This document shows positions 52,381 through 62,014 of a stretch of DNA of 64,000 nucleotides, piece after piece. Source of the DNA: JANQSP01 sp965237565. Lineage in GTDB: Bacteria; Bdellovibrionota; Bdellovibrionia; Bdellovibrionales; UBA1609. Location: assembly GCA_965237565.1 (NCBI GenBank), contig OZ250145.1:496001-560000 (forward strand), written 5' to 3'. The number at the start of each line of letters is the position of its first letter. Within the stretch, counting starts at the first letter, position 1. The notes under the pieces were generated by a model that was not told where the DNA came from, searched no databases, and saw only the letters and a list, made by a program, of their open reading frames with translations. The translations under genes were made by a program, and so were the position numbers.

Positions 52381-53214
52381 GTGAAGAAGCAAGATGGGGA
52401 ACACTGGATTCTTGTTAAAAAATATGAAGATATTTTATTAGAAAAAACTTCTGATGGTGTGGCAAAGATCACGATTTGTCGACCGGAGGTACACAATGCC
52501 TTTCGTCCGCAAACGGCAGAAGAAATGAAGTTGGCCTTTGAATGGACACGGAATGAAAGTTCGATAGGAGTGGTGATTCTCACTGGACAAGGCGAGAAAG
52601 CTTTTTGTGCAGGAGGAGACCAAAGAGTGCGTAAGAAGGGAGGCTACGTAGGAGAAGATGGGAAAGCCAGACTCAACATTTTGGATGTGCAAAAACAAAT
52701 TCGTAGTTTACCCAAGCCAGTCATTGCCATGGTAGCTGGTTATGCCATTGGGGGAGGACAGGTTTTGCATGTCGTTTGTGATTTAACGATTTGCGCTGAC
52801 AATGCTTGTTTTGGACAAGTGGGACCCAAGGTAGGCTCTTTTGATGGCGGTTTGGGGAGTTCCTATTTGGCACGGATCGTGGGACAAAAAAAAGCTAGAG
52901 AAATTTGGTTTTTATGTCGTCAGTACGATGCTTCACAGGCTCTGGAAATGGGTTTGGTCAATCATGTGGTCCCCTATGCTGAATTGGAATCAGAAACTCT
53001 TTCTTGGTGTCGGGAAATTTTAAAGCATTCTCCTCTCGCTCTTCGTTGCTTAAAAGCTGCTTTAAATGCTGACTGTGATGGACAAATGGGTATGGTGGAT
53101 TTCTCTGGTCACGCTACTTTGCTTTATTATCTTAGTGAAGAAGCAGAGGAAGGAAAGAAAGCTTTTCTAGAGAAAAGAGCTCCCGATTTTTCAAAGTTTA
53201 CTCGTTATCCTTAG
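52381..53214 (+). CDS. menB: 1,4-dihydroxy-2-naphthoyl-CoA synthase
   Basis: 277 residues of the crotonase fold. ITICRPEVHNAFRPQT, AFCAGGDQ, GYAIGGGQVLHVVCDL and GPKVGSFDGGLGSSYLARIVGQKKAREIWFL form the MenB signature; the last stretch separates it from other enoyl-CoA hydratases. It closes the naphthalene ring in menaquinone synthesis. GTG start. First of a tight men operon (menB-menA-menC-menE-polyprenyl synthase). Confidence 0.95.
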   Translation: MKKQDGEHWILVKKYEDILLEKTSDGVAKITICRPEVHNAFRPQTAEEMKLAFEWTRNESSIGVVILTGQGEKAFCAGGDQRVRKKGGYVGEDGKARLNILDVQKQIRSLPKPVIAMVAGYAIGGGQVLHVVCDLTICADNACFGQVGPKVGSFDGGLGSSYLARIVGQKKAREIWFLCRQYDASQALEMGLVNHVVPYAELESETLSWCREILKHSPLALRCLKAALNADCDGQMGMVDFSGHATLLYYLSEEAEEGKKAFLEKRAPDFSKFTRYP

Positions 53215-53229
53215 GTATTTCTTGCTTGT

Positions 53230-54126
53230 ATGAGCTTTTCTTCTCTCTTTTCCTGTGTACGCCCTCATACCCTATTCATAGGGGCGGGACCTGTTTTGCT
53301 TGGCTTTTTCTTGAGTCTTTCAGACAAACATTCTCCACTTTGGTTACTAAATGCAATCACTGTTTTTTGTGTTCTATGCATACAAATTGCCACTCATTTC
53401 TTTAATGATGCCTTGGATTTTACCAAGGGAGCGGACACAGCATTGAGACAAGGCCCAAAAAGAGCTGTGCAAAAAGGAGAGCTCTCAGTGAAATTTGTGT
53501 TGAGGGCAGGTTTTTTCACTTTGGCCTTAGCTACCCTCTTTGGAAGTTTTTTGGTCCTAAAGGGAGGGTGGCCAATTTTGTTGATTGGAATTTTCAGTTT
53601 GGCCCTAGCCTATCTTTACACTGGAGGCCCCTACCCCTTGGCTTATACTGGAGTCTCCGACCTCTTTGTACTTTTATTTTTTGGCATTTTACCTTGTGTT
53701 TTTGTTTTCTATCTACACACTGGACAGTGGAGCTTGGATAGTTTTGTCGCCGGTTCTCAGTGCGGTCTATTAGCCCTTGGACCACTCGTGGCCAATCACT
53801 TACGAGATGTGAGAGAAGACTCTTTTGCTCAGAAAAAAACTTTGGTGGTTAGATGGGGAATGCCTTTTGGCATTGTTGAGTGGAGCTTTGCCCATTATTT
53901 GCCCTATCTTTTAGGATTGATTTACTGGTCTGTAAAAGATCAAATATTTATGGCCTCTTTGCCACTTATTCTTATCCCTCTTTCTTTTTTTATGCATCGT
54001 TTATTGTTCAAAGCTTTGAAAAATCCTTTAGCTTATAAAACTCTACTGGGCTTTAGCTGTCTTTATCATTTCTTGTTTGTGTTTTTGCTTTGTCTGAGTA
54101 CTGTGGAGGAGAATTTTGATTTTTAA
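53230..54126 (+). CDS. menA: 1,4-dihydroxy-2-naphthoate prenyltransferase
   Basis: 298 residues with about eight membrane segments, UbiA family. FFNDALDFTKGADTALRQGPKRAVQKGEL holds the first Asp-rich motif, and ANHLRDVREDSFAQKKTLVVRWG the second, both in the MenA form. It attaches the polyprenyl tail to the naphthoquinone ring. It starts 15 bp after menB and overlaps menC by 11 bp. Confidence 0.93.
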   Translation: MSFSSLFSCVRPHTLFIGAGPVLLGFFLSLSDKHSPLWLLNAITVFCVLCIQIATHFFNDALDFTKGADTALRQGPKRAVQKGELSVKFVLRAGFFTLALATLFGSFLVLKGGWPILLIGIFSLALAYLYTGGPYPLAYTGVSDLFVLLFFGILPCVFVFYLHTGQWSLDSFVAGSQCGLLALGPLVANHLRDVREDSFAQKKTLVVRWGMPFGIVEWSFAHYLPYLLGLIYWSVKDQIFMASLPLILIPLSFFMHRLLFKALKNPLAYKTLLGFSCLYHFLFVFLLCLSTVEENFDF

Positions 54127-55114
54127 TGTGAATGAAGAAAAAAATAAAGCATTTTTGGATTTTAAAAAAGTGTGGTTGTCTTTTTACGAATTAAAAAAAA
54201 AGCACCAAAATTTTGTTCGCCATGGAGTCTTGCTCAAAGTTGAATTTGCGAGATCAATCATAGGCCACGCAGACCTTCACCCTTGGCCAGAAAAGGGAGA
54301 AGAAGATCTGCCCTTTCACCTAAAAAGTTTGAAGGAAAAAAATCCCTCTCCCCTTTGTGTGAGAGCTTTAACTTTGGCCTATGAGGAAGCTTTATCTCGT
54401 GAAGAAGGGAAATACTTGTTAGCTGGTCTCAAAATTCCCATTAGTCATTATTTGATTGAAGATATTGAAAATTTTCAGAATGTAGATAAAGTTTTGCGTG
54501 AAGGGTTTCGTGTTTTTAAAGTAAAGTTAGCTTCACCACTCGAAAGGCAAACAAGAAAACTGATTGATTGGATGGAAAATTTAGGTTCTTTAGTTCGTTG
54601 GAGGGTCGATTTTTATGAAAAATTGGATGGAGAAAAATGGAAAAAGTGGTTGGAACAATTTCCACCCAGCCCCTTTTTGGATTTTATAGAAATCCCTTTT
54701 GAGTACACAGAAAAACTTTGTGGGAAGTCTTCTCCTTGGCCTCTTGCTTTGGATGTTTGGGAGAGTGGAAAGAGAACTACCTCTCCTTCGCTCCCTTATT
54801 TGGTATGGAAGTGTTCGAGAAAAAATTTCAATGAGTTGTTGGAGAAATGGCAAGCAAATTTGTTTGAAAAAGTGGTGTTTACACATTCTTTGGCTCATCC
54901 CGTGGATCAACTAATGAGTGCCTCTTGTGCCGCTCGCTTCTATCGTATGTGTCCAAGCCTCGAACAAGTTTGTGGCTTGGTACAAAAAGATATTTATGAA
55001 ACTCATGCATTTAGTTTACCGGATAGCGGACCTTTTTTTCCGAGACGCAGTGGCTTGGGTCTTGGTTTTGATGAAATGTTCAAACATCTTTCTTGGAAAA
55101 AATGGGTATCATAG
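54116..55114 (+). CDS. menC: o-Succinylbenzoate synthase
   Basis: 332 residues of the enolase superfamily. FRVFKVKL gives the KxK catalytic Lys, RVDFYEKL and FIEIPFE and LALDVWES the three metal ligands (Asp, Glu, Asp), and YLVWKCS the second Lys. These are spaced as in MenC although the overall sequence is diverged. TTG 54116 has GGAGGAG 4 nt upstream. It sits between menA and menE. Confidence 0.87.
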   Translation: MIFNVNEEKNKAFLDFKKVWLSFYELKKKHQNFVRHGVLLKVEFARSIIGHADLHPWPEKGEEDLPFHLKSLKEKNPSPLCVRALTLAYEEALSREEGKYLLAGLKIPISHYLIEDIENFQNVDKVLREGFRVFKVKLASPLERQTRKLIDWMENLGSLVRWRVDFYEKLDGEKWKKWLEQFPPSPFLDFIEIPFEYTEKLCGKSSPWPLALDVWESGKRTTSPSLPYLVWKCSRKNFNELLEKWQANLFEKVVFTHSLAHPVDQLMSASCAARFYRMCPSLEQVCGLVQKDIYETHAFSLPDSGPFFPRRSGLGLGFDEMFKHLSWKKWVS

Positions 55115-56311
55115 ATGTCTTCTTATTTGATCAATCCAGAAAAAATTGATTGGAGTCTTTCAAACTCAGCTGTGTTTTTTAATGAAAAAAGTATGGAACG
55201 AGAGAGATTTTTATCTTGTATCAAGCATCTGCCGTTTTTGAAATCTCATGTGTGGATAACCACTTCTGGTCGAATCGAACAAAAGTATGTAGCCCTATCC
55301 AAGAAAGCTTTCCTTGTTTCTGCCTCTGCAGTGAATCAGCACTTGAATTGTGATCAAACAGATCGCTGGGGAGTTAGTTTGCCTTTTTTTCACGTAGGAG
55401 GCCTTTCCATTTTGGCTCGTGTACATTTGGCCGGGTGTTCATGTTTTCATTTTTCTAAAAAGTGGTCGGCAAGTGCCTTTTTGAGATTTTTGAATGAATA
55501 CCAGATCACTTTGAGTTCCTTGGTACCAGCGCAAGTGTATGACCTAGTGAGAGCTCGTTTTTCCTGCCCTCCCTCTCTCAGGGCGATTGTTGTGGGAGGC
55601 ACTTTTTTGAGTGAAGACCTTTACCTATCCGCCAGAGAGTTAAAATGGCCTCTCCTTCCCTCCTATGGCTTGACCGAGTGTGCTTCTCAAGTGGCGACTG
55701 CCGAAAGAAAGTCTTTGAGAGAGAAAAAAATTCCTGACTTAAAAATTTTGTCGCACATCCGACTTCGTACACAAGAAGGAAGAATTGCTATCCAGTCTCA
55801 AAGCTTATTGACAGGTTTTGTTTCTTTGTCTGATTCTAAGTGCTACCATCCAAGAAAACAAATGGACTGGTATATAACGGCGGACAAGGGAAGACTGAAA
55901 AATGGCTTTCTGGAAAATTCCATCTCATCCGCATCAATTAAAATATTGGGAGAAAAGGTCTCTTTGAGAAAACGAGAAATGCAGTTGATGAAGATACTTT
56001 TGCAACATCCTGTGAAGGGGCGGTATTTTCTCGTGCCTCTTCCTTATCAGCGAGAAGGCTTTCGACTCGCTTTGGTTTCTGATGTTTTTGAGCCAAAGAT
56101 TTTGCGATCTATCATTAAACAATTTAATGAGGTGGTTTCGGCTTTTGAAAGGATTCGAGAATTTTATTTTCTACGCTCTCTTCCCCTGACCAGTTTATTC
56201 AAAATTTCTAGAGAAGCTTTGTTGAAAACTTTGGCTTTTTCACAAGAGGACACTTGCCTGCCTCCTCCTGATAATCATATAAAGTCTTTTACAACATTGG
56301 ATAAAAAATGA
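55115..56311 (+). CDS. menE: o-Succinylbenzoate-CoA ligase
   Basis: 398 residues of the AMP-binding family. LPFFHVGGLSILARVHLAG, SLVPAQVYDLV, IVVGGTFLSEDL and SYGLTECASQVATAE are present. The usual phosphate loop TSGTTGxPK is degenerate (TTSGRIEQKYVALSK), and the C-terminal catalytic Lys appears as SLFKISREALLK. It is shorter than typical MenE. ATG immediately follows the menC stop. Confidence 0.88.
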   Translation: MSSYLINPEKIDWSLSNSAVFFNEKSMERERFLSCIKHLPFLKSHVWITTSGRIEQKYVALSKKAFLVSASAVNQHLNCDQTDRWGVSLPFFHVGGLSILARVHLAGCSCFHFSKKWSASAFLRFLNEYQITLSSLVPAQVYDLVRARFSCPPSLRAIVVGGTFLSEDLYLSARELKWPLLPSYGLTECASQVATAERKSLREKKIPDLKILSHIRLRTQEGRIAIQSQSLLTGFVSLSDSKCYHPRKQMDWYITADKGRLKNGFLENSISSASIKILGEKVSLRKREMQLMKILLQHPVKGRYFLVPLPYQREGFRLALVSDVFEPKILRSIIKQFNEVVSAFERIREFYFLRSLPLTSLFKISREALLKTLAFSQEDTCLPPPDNHIKSFTTLDKK

Positions 56312-57231
56312 ATTTTTCATTCGATAAAAATTTTTGTTCTGAATTGCCTCAGCTAAAGAATTTGTATAAGCAAACGCTTTTTAAGGGAAAGGGAGAGAGG
56401 GCCTCTTTAACAAAATCAGTGGCTAATCATTTGGGTCTTTCTAAGCAGAAGCAAGACTGGCTTGGCAAAATGGTTGAATCCATTCATCATTCATCCATTT
56501 TGCATGATGATGTCATTGATGCTTCCCCTCTGAGGAGAGGTGATTTATCTACTTGGAAGCAATTTTCTATGAAAAAATCCATTCTAGCTGGAGACTATTT
56601 ACTGTCACATATTTCTACGAATCTGGCTGACATGGAAAACATCTATTTGATCAAACTGACCACTCGGGTAGTAAAAAAATTGGTTGCTGGAGAATGGATA
56701 CAAAACTTTGTAAAGGATCGAGTGAGCCAAAAGGATATAGAAAAAATTCATGAATTAAAAACTGCCTCTCTATTTGAGTGGTGCTTGAGGGCTCCTTTTT
56801 GTTTCGTTTCCTGCTATGAAACAAATCTTCATAACAGGTTACGACGTATTGGCCTTTTAATGGGGACTCTTTTTCAAAGAGCTGATGATTTGATAGATTT
56901 TGATATTAGAAATAAAGAAAAAAAAAATATTTTCAAAGATTTGAGAGAAGGATATTTGAATTCGTTTTCTGTCCATCTTCTCCAAAATAAAGATAAAAAA
57001 TTGAAAATGTCGCTAAAGACTTGTCGAAGTTTAAAAAAAGTGAAACGTTTAATTGGTGAATCAGAATTGAAAAACGCTCTGGTTGCATTCGATAAGAAGA
57101 GCAGTCAGTTGATTGCAATTTGTCATCGGAATATAGATCAGCTAGAGATTCAGTTGAAGAAAAAGCAAAGACCTATGATTCAGGAACTAAAATCTTGGCC
57201 AAATCGTCTTTATTGGAGAAAAAGTGTCTGA
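56308..57231 (+). CDS. Polyprenyl diphosphate synthase (menaquinone side chain)
   Basis: 307 residues of the trans-prenyltransferase family. ILHDDVIDASPLRRG is the first Asp-rich motif (DDxxD with the paired Arg), and RADDLIDFDIR the second (DDxxD). Chain length cannot be read reliably. The gene overlaps menE and the following phosphatase, so it most likely makes the menaquinone tail. Confidence 0.9.
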   Translation: MNFSFDKNFCSELPQLKNLYKQTLFKGKGERASLTKSVANHLGLSKQKQDWLGKMVESIHHSSILHDDVIDASPLRRGDLSTWKQFSMKKSILAGDYLLSHISTNLADMENIYLIKLTTRVVKKLVAGEWIQNFVKDRVSQKDIEKIHELKTASLFEWCLRAPFCFVSCYETNLHNRLRRIGLLMGTLFQRADDLIDFDIRNKEKKNIFKDLREGYLNSFSVHLLQNKDKKLKMSLKTCRSLKKVKRLIGESELKNALVAFDKKSSQLIAICHRNIDQLEIQLKKKQRPMIQELKSWPNRLYWRKSV

Positions 57232-58156
57232 GTTTGATTGGAAAAAAAAGGCTGAGCAGTGTGCGTCTCAGCTAAAATCCAAGAAAGAAGTGCTAAAAGA
57301 GTACAAAAAAACAATCGATAAAAGCACTCAGCTCATTCAAGATTTAATGAAAAAGTTGTCACTAGAATTGCAAGTGGCCAATCAAATTCACCAAATTCTC
57401 TTGCCTACGGATTTGCCTGTTATTTCGAATTGTGAATTTAGTTTTAAGTTTCGCCCATCAGATGAGCCTGGGCAGGGAAAAGATTTTTACGAAGTGGTTC
57501 CTCATTCAAAACTATCAAAAAGCTTTGGGATCATTTTATCCAGTTGTTTTTCCCATTCTTTGTCAGCACTTTTGGTCTCTGCTCGTCTAAAGATGATGAG
57601 TCATTCAAAGGAAGCGGATCGATTAAAACCCCATGAGTTTGTACGTTATCTGGTAGATGAAATGAGTGAAGAAAAAGAAAGCTTCTCTTCTTTTCCTAAG
57701 CAAGGGTCCGATGCATTCGGTTCTATAGATCTTTTTTATGCGAGAGTGGATCAAAAAACATATGAGATGTCTTATTGCTTAGTAGGCGATATCACTGTGT
57801 TGGTATGGCAGTCGGAATCTGGTGAAATTCAAACCATAAAACCTTGTATGAAATCGGTAGACTTTAATCAAAAGGCTCAGCCACAATCGGGAAGCGTTTT
57901 TTTAAATGGCAAAGATCGTTTGGTGATATGCAGTCCAGGGATCTTACAGGCAAAATCTCCTGCGGGAGAGTCTTATTCTTTAGCTTCCTTGAAAAATCTT
58001 TTAAAAACGGAGGCAGAATCTGGAGTTCATGAATTGAGAAACTTCATTCTTTACGAACTGAAAAGCTTTTGCCAAGGTCGACCCAGCCAAAGGGACCAAA
58101 GTGTTTTAGTAATGGAAGTGAAAAATCGGATATTAAAATTAACACAAAATAAATAG
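57224..58156 (+). CDS. SpoIIE/RsbU-type PP2C serine phosphatase
   Basis: 310 residues. An N-terminal coiled coil (about 5-60) leads into the linker LQVANQIHQILLPTDLP, typical of RsbU-like proteins, then FRPSDEPGQGKDFYEVV, where family members have a G-D metal motif; here it is GQGKDFYE, so one Asp appears changed. YCLVGDITVLVWQ and a late SQRDQSVLVME are phosphatase-like. It may act on an anti-sigma-type partner. Starts at GTG 57224, 8 bp inside the previous gene. Confidence 0.78.
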   Translation: MSEFDWKKKAEQCASQLKSKKEVLKEYKKTIDKSTQLIQDLMKKLSLELQVANQIHQILLPTDLPVISNCEFSFKFRPSDEPGQGKDFYEVVPHSKLSKSFGIILSSCFSHSLSALLVSARLKMMSHSKEADRLKPHEFVRYLVDEMSEEKESFSSFPKQGSDAFGSIDLFYARVDQKTYEMSYCLVGDITVLVWQSESGEIQTIKPCMKSVDFNQKAQPQSGSVFLNGKDRLVICSPGILQAKSPAGESYSLASLKNLLKTEAESGVHELRNFILYELKSFCQGRPSQRDQSVLVMEVKNRILKLTQNK

Positions 58157-58176
58157 AATATTTTTACAAATATTCT
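58155..58176. promoter_or_regulatory. 9-bp inverted repeat between phosphatase gene and nth
   Basis: AGAATATTT and AAATATTCT flank a 4-base loop, starting at the phosphatase stop. The stem is pure A/T except for two G-C pairs and no T-run follows, so it is not a strong terminator. It could be an operator or mark the end of the men operon. The function is open. Confidence 0.45.
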
Positions 58177-58186
58177 GAGAGTTTTC

Positions 58187-58846
58187 ATGCCAAAAGAATC
58201 TTTTCAGAACAAAAAAAACAGAATAAAGAAAGTGGTTTCTCTTTTAAAAAAGTACAAGCCCTCGGCTATTTGTGCCCTTTATCATAAAAATCCCTTGCAG
58301 TTGTTGATTGCTACCATTTTGAGCGCTCAATGCACAGATAAGAGAATCAATCAGGTAACAAAAACATTGTTTCATAAGTATCAAACTGCTAGGGATTTTT
58401 CTTTGGTCTCTTTGAAAGAATTAGAAAAGCAAATCTATTCCACAGGATTTTTTCGCGCCAAAGCACAAAATATCAAAGAAACTTGTACAAAGATTGAAAA
58501 AGAATGGAAGGGAGAGGTGCCAAAAAAATTGGAAGATTTGGTTGCTTTGCCTGGGGTGGGTCGGAAAACTGCCCACGTTGTTTTGGGAACTGCCTTTGGT
58601 ATTTCCTCTGGTGTCGTCGTGGACACTCATGTAAAACGCCTTTCTTATCGTTTGGGTTTTACGGCCTCTCTGGACCCGCTACAAATTGAAAAAGATTTGT
58701 CTCACCTTTTATCTCGCTCGAATTGGATTTATTTTTCACATGCTCTCATTCTGCATGGCAGAGAGGTATGTAAAGCTCGTGTTCCCCATTGTAGAACCTG
58801 TTTTTTAGAAGAGTATTGTCCTAGAAAGGGAGTGAAGACAGCTTGA
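58187..58846 (+). CDS. nth: Endonuclease III
   Basis: 219 residues; DNA glycosylase/AP lyase for oxidised pyrimidines. ILSAQCTDKRINQVT, LPGVGRKTAHVVL with the catalytic Lys, VVVDTHVKRLSYRLG with the catalytic Asp, and the Fe-S ligands C-x6-C-x2-C-x5-C in CKARVPHCRTCFLEEYC are all intact. Overlaps the next gene by 4 bp. Confidence 0.96.
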   Translation: MPKESFQNKKNRIKKVVSLLKKYKPSAICALYHKNPLQLLIATILSAQCTDKRINQVTKTLFHKYQTARDFSLVSLKELEKQIYSTGFFRAKAQNIKETCTKIEKEWKGEVPKKLEDLVALPGVGRKTAHVVLGTAFGISSGVVVDTHVKRLSYRLGFTASLDPLQIEKDLSHLLSRSNWIYFSHALILHGREVCKARVPHCRTCFLEEYCPRKGVKTA

Positions 58847-59841
58847 AAAAATGGTTTCTGATTTTGCTTGTTTTTTTGGGAGCGGGAATCTTTTTTTCGT
58901 TCTTTTTTCCTTTTTCTGATTCCAAAAAAATTTTGCGAGTCATGACCTATTCCTCTTTTACTAATGTGTTTGGCCCGGGCCCAGCTATTCAAAAAGAATT
59001 TGAAAAATTTTGTAATTGTAAAATCAAGTGGCTGACTGTTTCTGATTCCACTTTGTTGGTGCAGAGGCTCTCCTTAAGAAAAGATGGTTTCAAAACAGAC
59101 GTGGTTATGGGTCTGGATCAACTGTCCTTACCCTCTGCTCGGCAACTAAAATGGCAAAAAGTAAAAGTTTTAGAAAATGTTTTTGCAAGCTTTTTTATTC
59201 AATTTTTGAATTCTACATTTGTTCCCTATGATTGGGCTCCCATGAGTTTTCTATCTAGGACAAAAAATCCTGATCTCAGTCTTTTGAATTTGCTGGATGA
59301 AAAATACAAGCACAATATTTCTTTGCCCTCTGCTCGAACCAGCACGGTTGGTTTGCAATTTTATTATTGGATTTGGTCTGTCTTAGGAGAGAAAACAAAG
59401 GATTTTTTAAAAAAATTTAAGAAGCAACTTTATGGATTACCTTCTTCTTGGTCCACTTCCTATGCTCTTTTTCAAAGAGGTCATGTGAAACTGAGCTTTT
59501 CTTATCTCAGTTCTTTGCTCTATCATATCGAACAAAATCAAAAAGATTTTCATTTCGTTACATTTCAAGAAGGGCAGCCTTTTCAAGTGGAGTTCATGGC
59601 CGTCTCTGATTTTTGCACAGAATGTGAATTGGCTCATCTTTTTGTTTCTTTTTTACTTCAGCCAAATACACAAAAAATTCTTGTTACAAAAAATTATATG
59701 TTCTCTGTGATTCGTGAAGCATCAGAAACCACTTTTACTCATTTGTTATCTCAATTGAAGTTTATTTCCTACGATCAATTGGGAGTTTTTTTGGAGAAAA
59801 AAGAGAAATTTTTAAATGAATGGGATGCATGGCTAAAATAA
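58843..59841 (+). CDS. ABC transporter substrate-binding protein, thiamine/iron type
   Basis: 332 residues with an N-terminal signal segment (GAGIFFSFFFPF). ILRVMTYSSFTNVFGPGPAI, VVMGLDQL and VPYDWAPMSFL match the ThiB-like class of periplasmic binding proteins. With the ThiP-like permease and ThiQ-like ATPase downstream it forms a complete importer, whose likely cargo is thiamine or its phosphates. TTG start overlaps the nth stop. Confidence 0.82.
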   Translation: MKKWFLILLVFLGAGIFFSFFFPFSDSKKILRVMTYSSFTNVFGPGPAIQKEFEKFCNCKIKWLTVSDSTLLVQRLSLRKDGFKTDVVMGLDQLSLPSARQLKWQKVKVLENVFASFFIQFLNSTFVPYDWAPMSFLSRTKNPDLSLLNLLDEKYKHNISLPSARTSTVGLQFYYWIWSVLGEKTKDFLKKFKKQLYGLPSSWSTSYALFQRGHVKLSFSYLSSLLYHIEQNQKDFHFVTFQEGQPFQVEFMAVSDFCTECELAHLFVSFLLQPNTQKILVTKNYMFSVIREASETTFTHLLSQLKFISYDQLGVFLEKKEKFLNEWDAWLK

Positions 59842-61304
59842 TTTCTCCAACCCGTCTTTTGGCTTTTTTATTGATCATTTTTCTTTTACTTCCCGTTTGC
59901 ATTTTTTTTTCCAATATTTTGTTGCTTGAGTTGCCGAAGACAAATGCTTGGTTAGATGTGTTTTTTACAACAATTTTTCAAGCCACTTTAAGTGCTTTTT
60001 TTGCTTTGGTCTTTGGAATTTTTGGAGCCATGGGTCTTTGTGCTTTTTCACAGCATAAAAAAAGAAAGTTTTTGGAATTAACCATCATGTTGCCGGCTCT
60101 TTTACCTCCTTTGGTTTGTGTTTTGGCTTGGGTCAATGTATCTGAAATCTTTTTTCGTTTCCCCTTTTCTTTTGCTTCTGTCTTGGTCATTCATGTGCTG
60201 ATGAATCTGGGTTTGGTTTCTGTTTTTCTTTCTCGATTGTTCATCATTCAAGCCGGAGGCATGTCTTCTTGGGCTCTCATCCATGGTGTCTCCAAATGGA
60301 GATTTTTTAATCAAGTGTTGTTTTTTGAATTGAGAAAAGATCTTCTCCTAATCTTTTTGCTCATCTTTTCTCTTTGTTTCACCAGCTTTTCTGTTCCTCT
60401 TCTAGTGGGAGGAGTGAGTGGACAAACGATTGAAGTGTTTATCGCTGAGAGTTTGAAAGATCCAGCCACTTGGCCACAGGCGATAGCTCTTTTTGGAATA
60501 GAGACCATTTTTTTATTCATTTTTTTTCTAAGCCTTTATTCGCAAGAAAAAAATCAAATTTTTTCTTCAAAAAAGATGGAACTACTCTCTTCTCCTCTCG
60601 CCCTAATGATTCCTCTTCTTCCCACCTTTTTGCTATTGGTAGGTCTTTTTGATCCGTCTTTTTTATCCTTTGAAGTAAGAAAAGATCTTCTCACTGTTTT
60701 GCCTATTTTGTTTTCAGCTACTTTACACACTTTGTTTTTGGCCTTGGGAACTGGTTTTGGTGTTTTGTTTTTGTTGTTTGTCACTGCTTTTTGTTGTCGA
60801 GAGCTTTTCTTCAGAAAATTTCTCATTTCTTATGCGAGTTCTCCAGTGGCTTTTATGGGTTTTGCTTTTTTGCTCCTAGATGCAGATACTCTCATTGGGG
60901 TTTGGTTTAAGTGGGTTATGGGATTGAGTCTTCTTTTTTTGCCAACCCTATACCGTCTGTTCGGTGAATCTGTAATTCAGCGTCTAAAAAATCAAATTCT
61001 GGCTTTGGATTTAATGGGAGCCAGTTGGAAAATGAGTTTTCAGAAAGTGATTTGGCCCCAATGTCTTCCTTTCTTTTTGTTTCTATCTGGCATAGCGGCT
61101 TTTTGGGCCTGTGGTGATTTTGCCTATTCCTCCATTGTATCCTCCGGCGAGTTCCATCTAGCTTTGTTGATTCAAGATTTTTTTGCTTCTCATCGTTTTG
61201 GCTTAGCCACTGCTTTGATTTGGCTTTTGCTCATTATCGGAATCCTATGCTTTTCTTTCTTTGCTGGGTGGGCTTTTGTTTTGTATAAAAAAGTTCGCCC
61301 GTAA
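59829..61304 (+). CDS. ABC transporter permease, ThiP type
   Basis: 491 residues with about twelve membrane segments in two halves, as in ThiP and FbpB. The two EAA-type loops are AGGMSSWALIHGVSKWRFFNQVLF and LDLMGASWKMSFQKVIWPQ. ATG 59829 (MAKIISPTR) is the more likely start; ATG 59820 is three codons earlier. It overlaps the end of the binding-protein gene. Confidence 0.88.
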   Translation: MAKIISPTRLLAFLLIIFLLLPVCIFFSNILLLELPKTNAWLDVFFTTIFQATLSAFFALVFGIFGAMGLCAFSQHKKRKFLELTIMLPALLPPLVCVLAWVNVSEIFFRFPFSFASVLVIHVLMNLGLVSVFLSRLFIIQAGGMSSWALIHGVSKWRFFNQVLFFELRKDLLLIFLLIFSLCFTSFSVPLLVGGVSGQTIEVFIAESLKDPATWPQAIALFGIETIFLFIFFLSLYSQEKNQIFSSKKMELLSSPLALMIPLLPTFLLLVGLFDPSFLSFEVRKDLLTVLPILFSATLHTLFLALGTGFGVLFLLFVTAFCCRELFFRKFLISYASSPVAFMGFAFLLLDADTLIGVWFKWVMGLSLLFLPTLYRLFGESVIQRLKNQILALDLMGASWKMSFQKVIWPQCLPFFLFLSGIAAFWACGDFAYSSIVSSGEFHLALLIQDFFASHRFGLATALIWLLLIIGILCFSFFAGWAFVLYKKVRP

Positions 61305-61351
61305 CGGTTTTCATTTTTTAGAGGATTATCTTTTTTTTGGAGGATTGGTTT

Positions 61352-62014
61352 TTGTCTGAAGTAAAAAATCTCATTTGTGAGCAGGGTGATTTTACGCTTC
61401 AGATTCCCCATCTAGAAATCCCAGATGAGGGGATGAGCCTTCTCAGTGGTCCTTCCGGCTCTGGAAAGTCTAGCTTGGCCTTATCCCTTTGCGGGCTGAA
61501 AAATCTAAAGCCCGGCTTTCAGTGGATCTTTCAAAATCAAGACCTCGCTCTTTTTCCTCCGTCGAAAAGAGAGATTTCTTTTCTATTTCAGACACTGGAA
61601 CTTTTTCCTCACATGAGCGGAGAAAAAAATATTTTGTTCCCAGCTCATGCCAAACATTTGCCTTCTGAATGGATCAATGAGCGGTTTTCACTGCTGAAAG
61701 ATCATTTGATGCTATCTCCTTTTTTAAAAAAGCCCATCCATCTTTTATCTGGCGGAGAAAAGCAAAGAGTGGCTTTGGCTAGAGCTTTCATGGCAAAACC
61801 CCGCATTTTCATTTTGGATGAGCCTTTTTCTCATCTGGATGAAGAATTAAAAAAAATCTCCCTTGGACTCATCGAAAAAATTCTCCGGTCGCAAAAATGT
61901 CCGGCTCTTATTATTTCTCACGACATAAAAATCGTAAAGTCTCTGGCGTCAAAAAATTTTTTCATTCGTAATGGACAGCTTGACCCAGGCTCCTCTTCAC
62001 GGATAATGAATTGA
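61352..62014 (+). CDS. ABC transporter ATP-binding protein, ThiQ type
   Basis: 220 residues. LLSGPSGSGKSSLALSL is Walker A, LLSGGEKQRVALARAFM the signature, and IFILDEPFSHLDEE Walker B. It is short, like ThiQ. TTG 61352 is favoured since GGAGG ends 8 nt before it; TTG 61337 would put the ribosome site inside the gene. Its stop overlaps the transketolase start, linking importer and a thiamine-diphosphate enzyme. Confidence 0.87.
   Translation: MSEVKNLICEQGDFTLQIPHLEIPDEGMSLLSGPSGSGKSSLALSLCGLKNLKPGFQWIFQNQDLALFPPSKREISFLFQTLELFPHMSGEKNILFPAHAKHLPSEWINERFSLLKDHLMLSPFLKKPIHLLSGGEKQRVALARAFMAKPRIFILDEPFSHLDEELKKISLGLIEKILRSQKCPALIISHDIKIVKSLASKNFFIRNGQLDPGSSSRIMN

Noticed and set aside
58170..58190. 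TPP riboswitch before the thiamine-type importer
   Set aside because: A CTGAGA word occurs near 58174, but the second THI box element is absent and it lies before nth, not before the importer.
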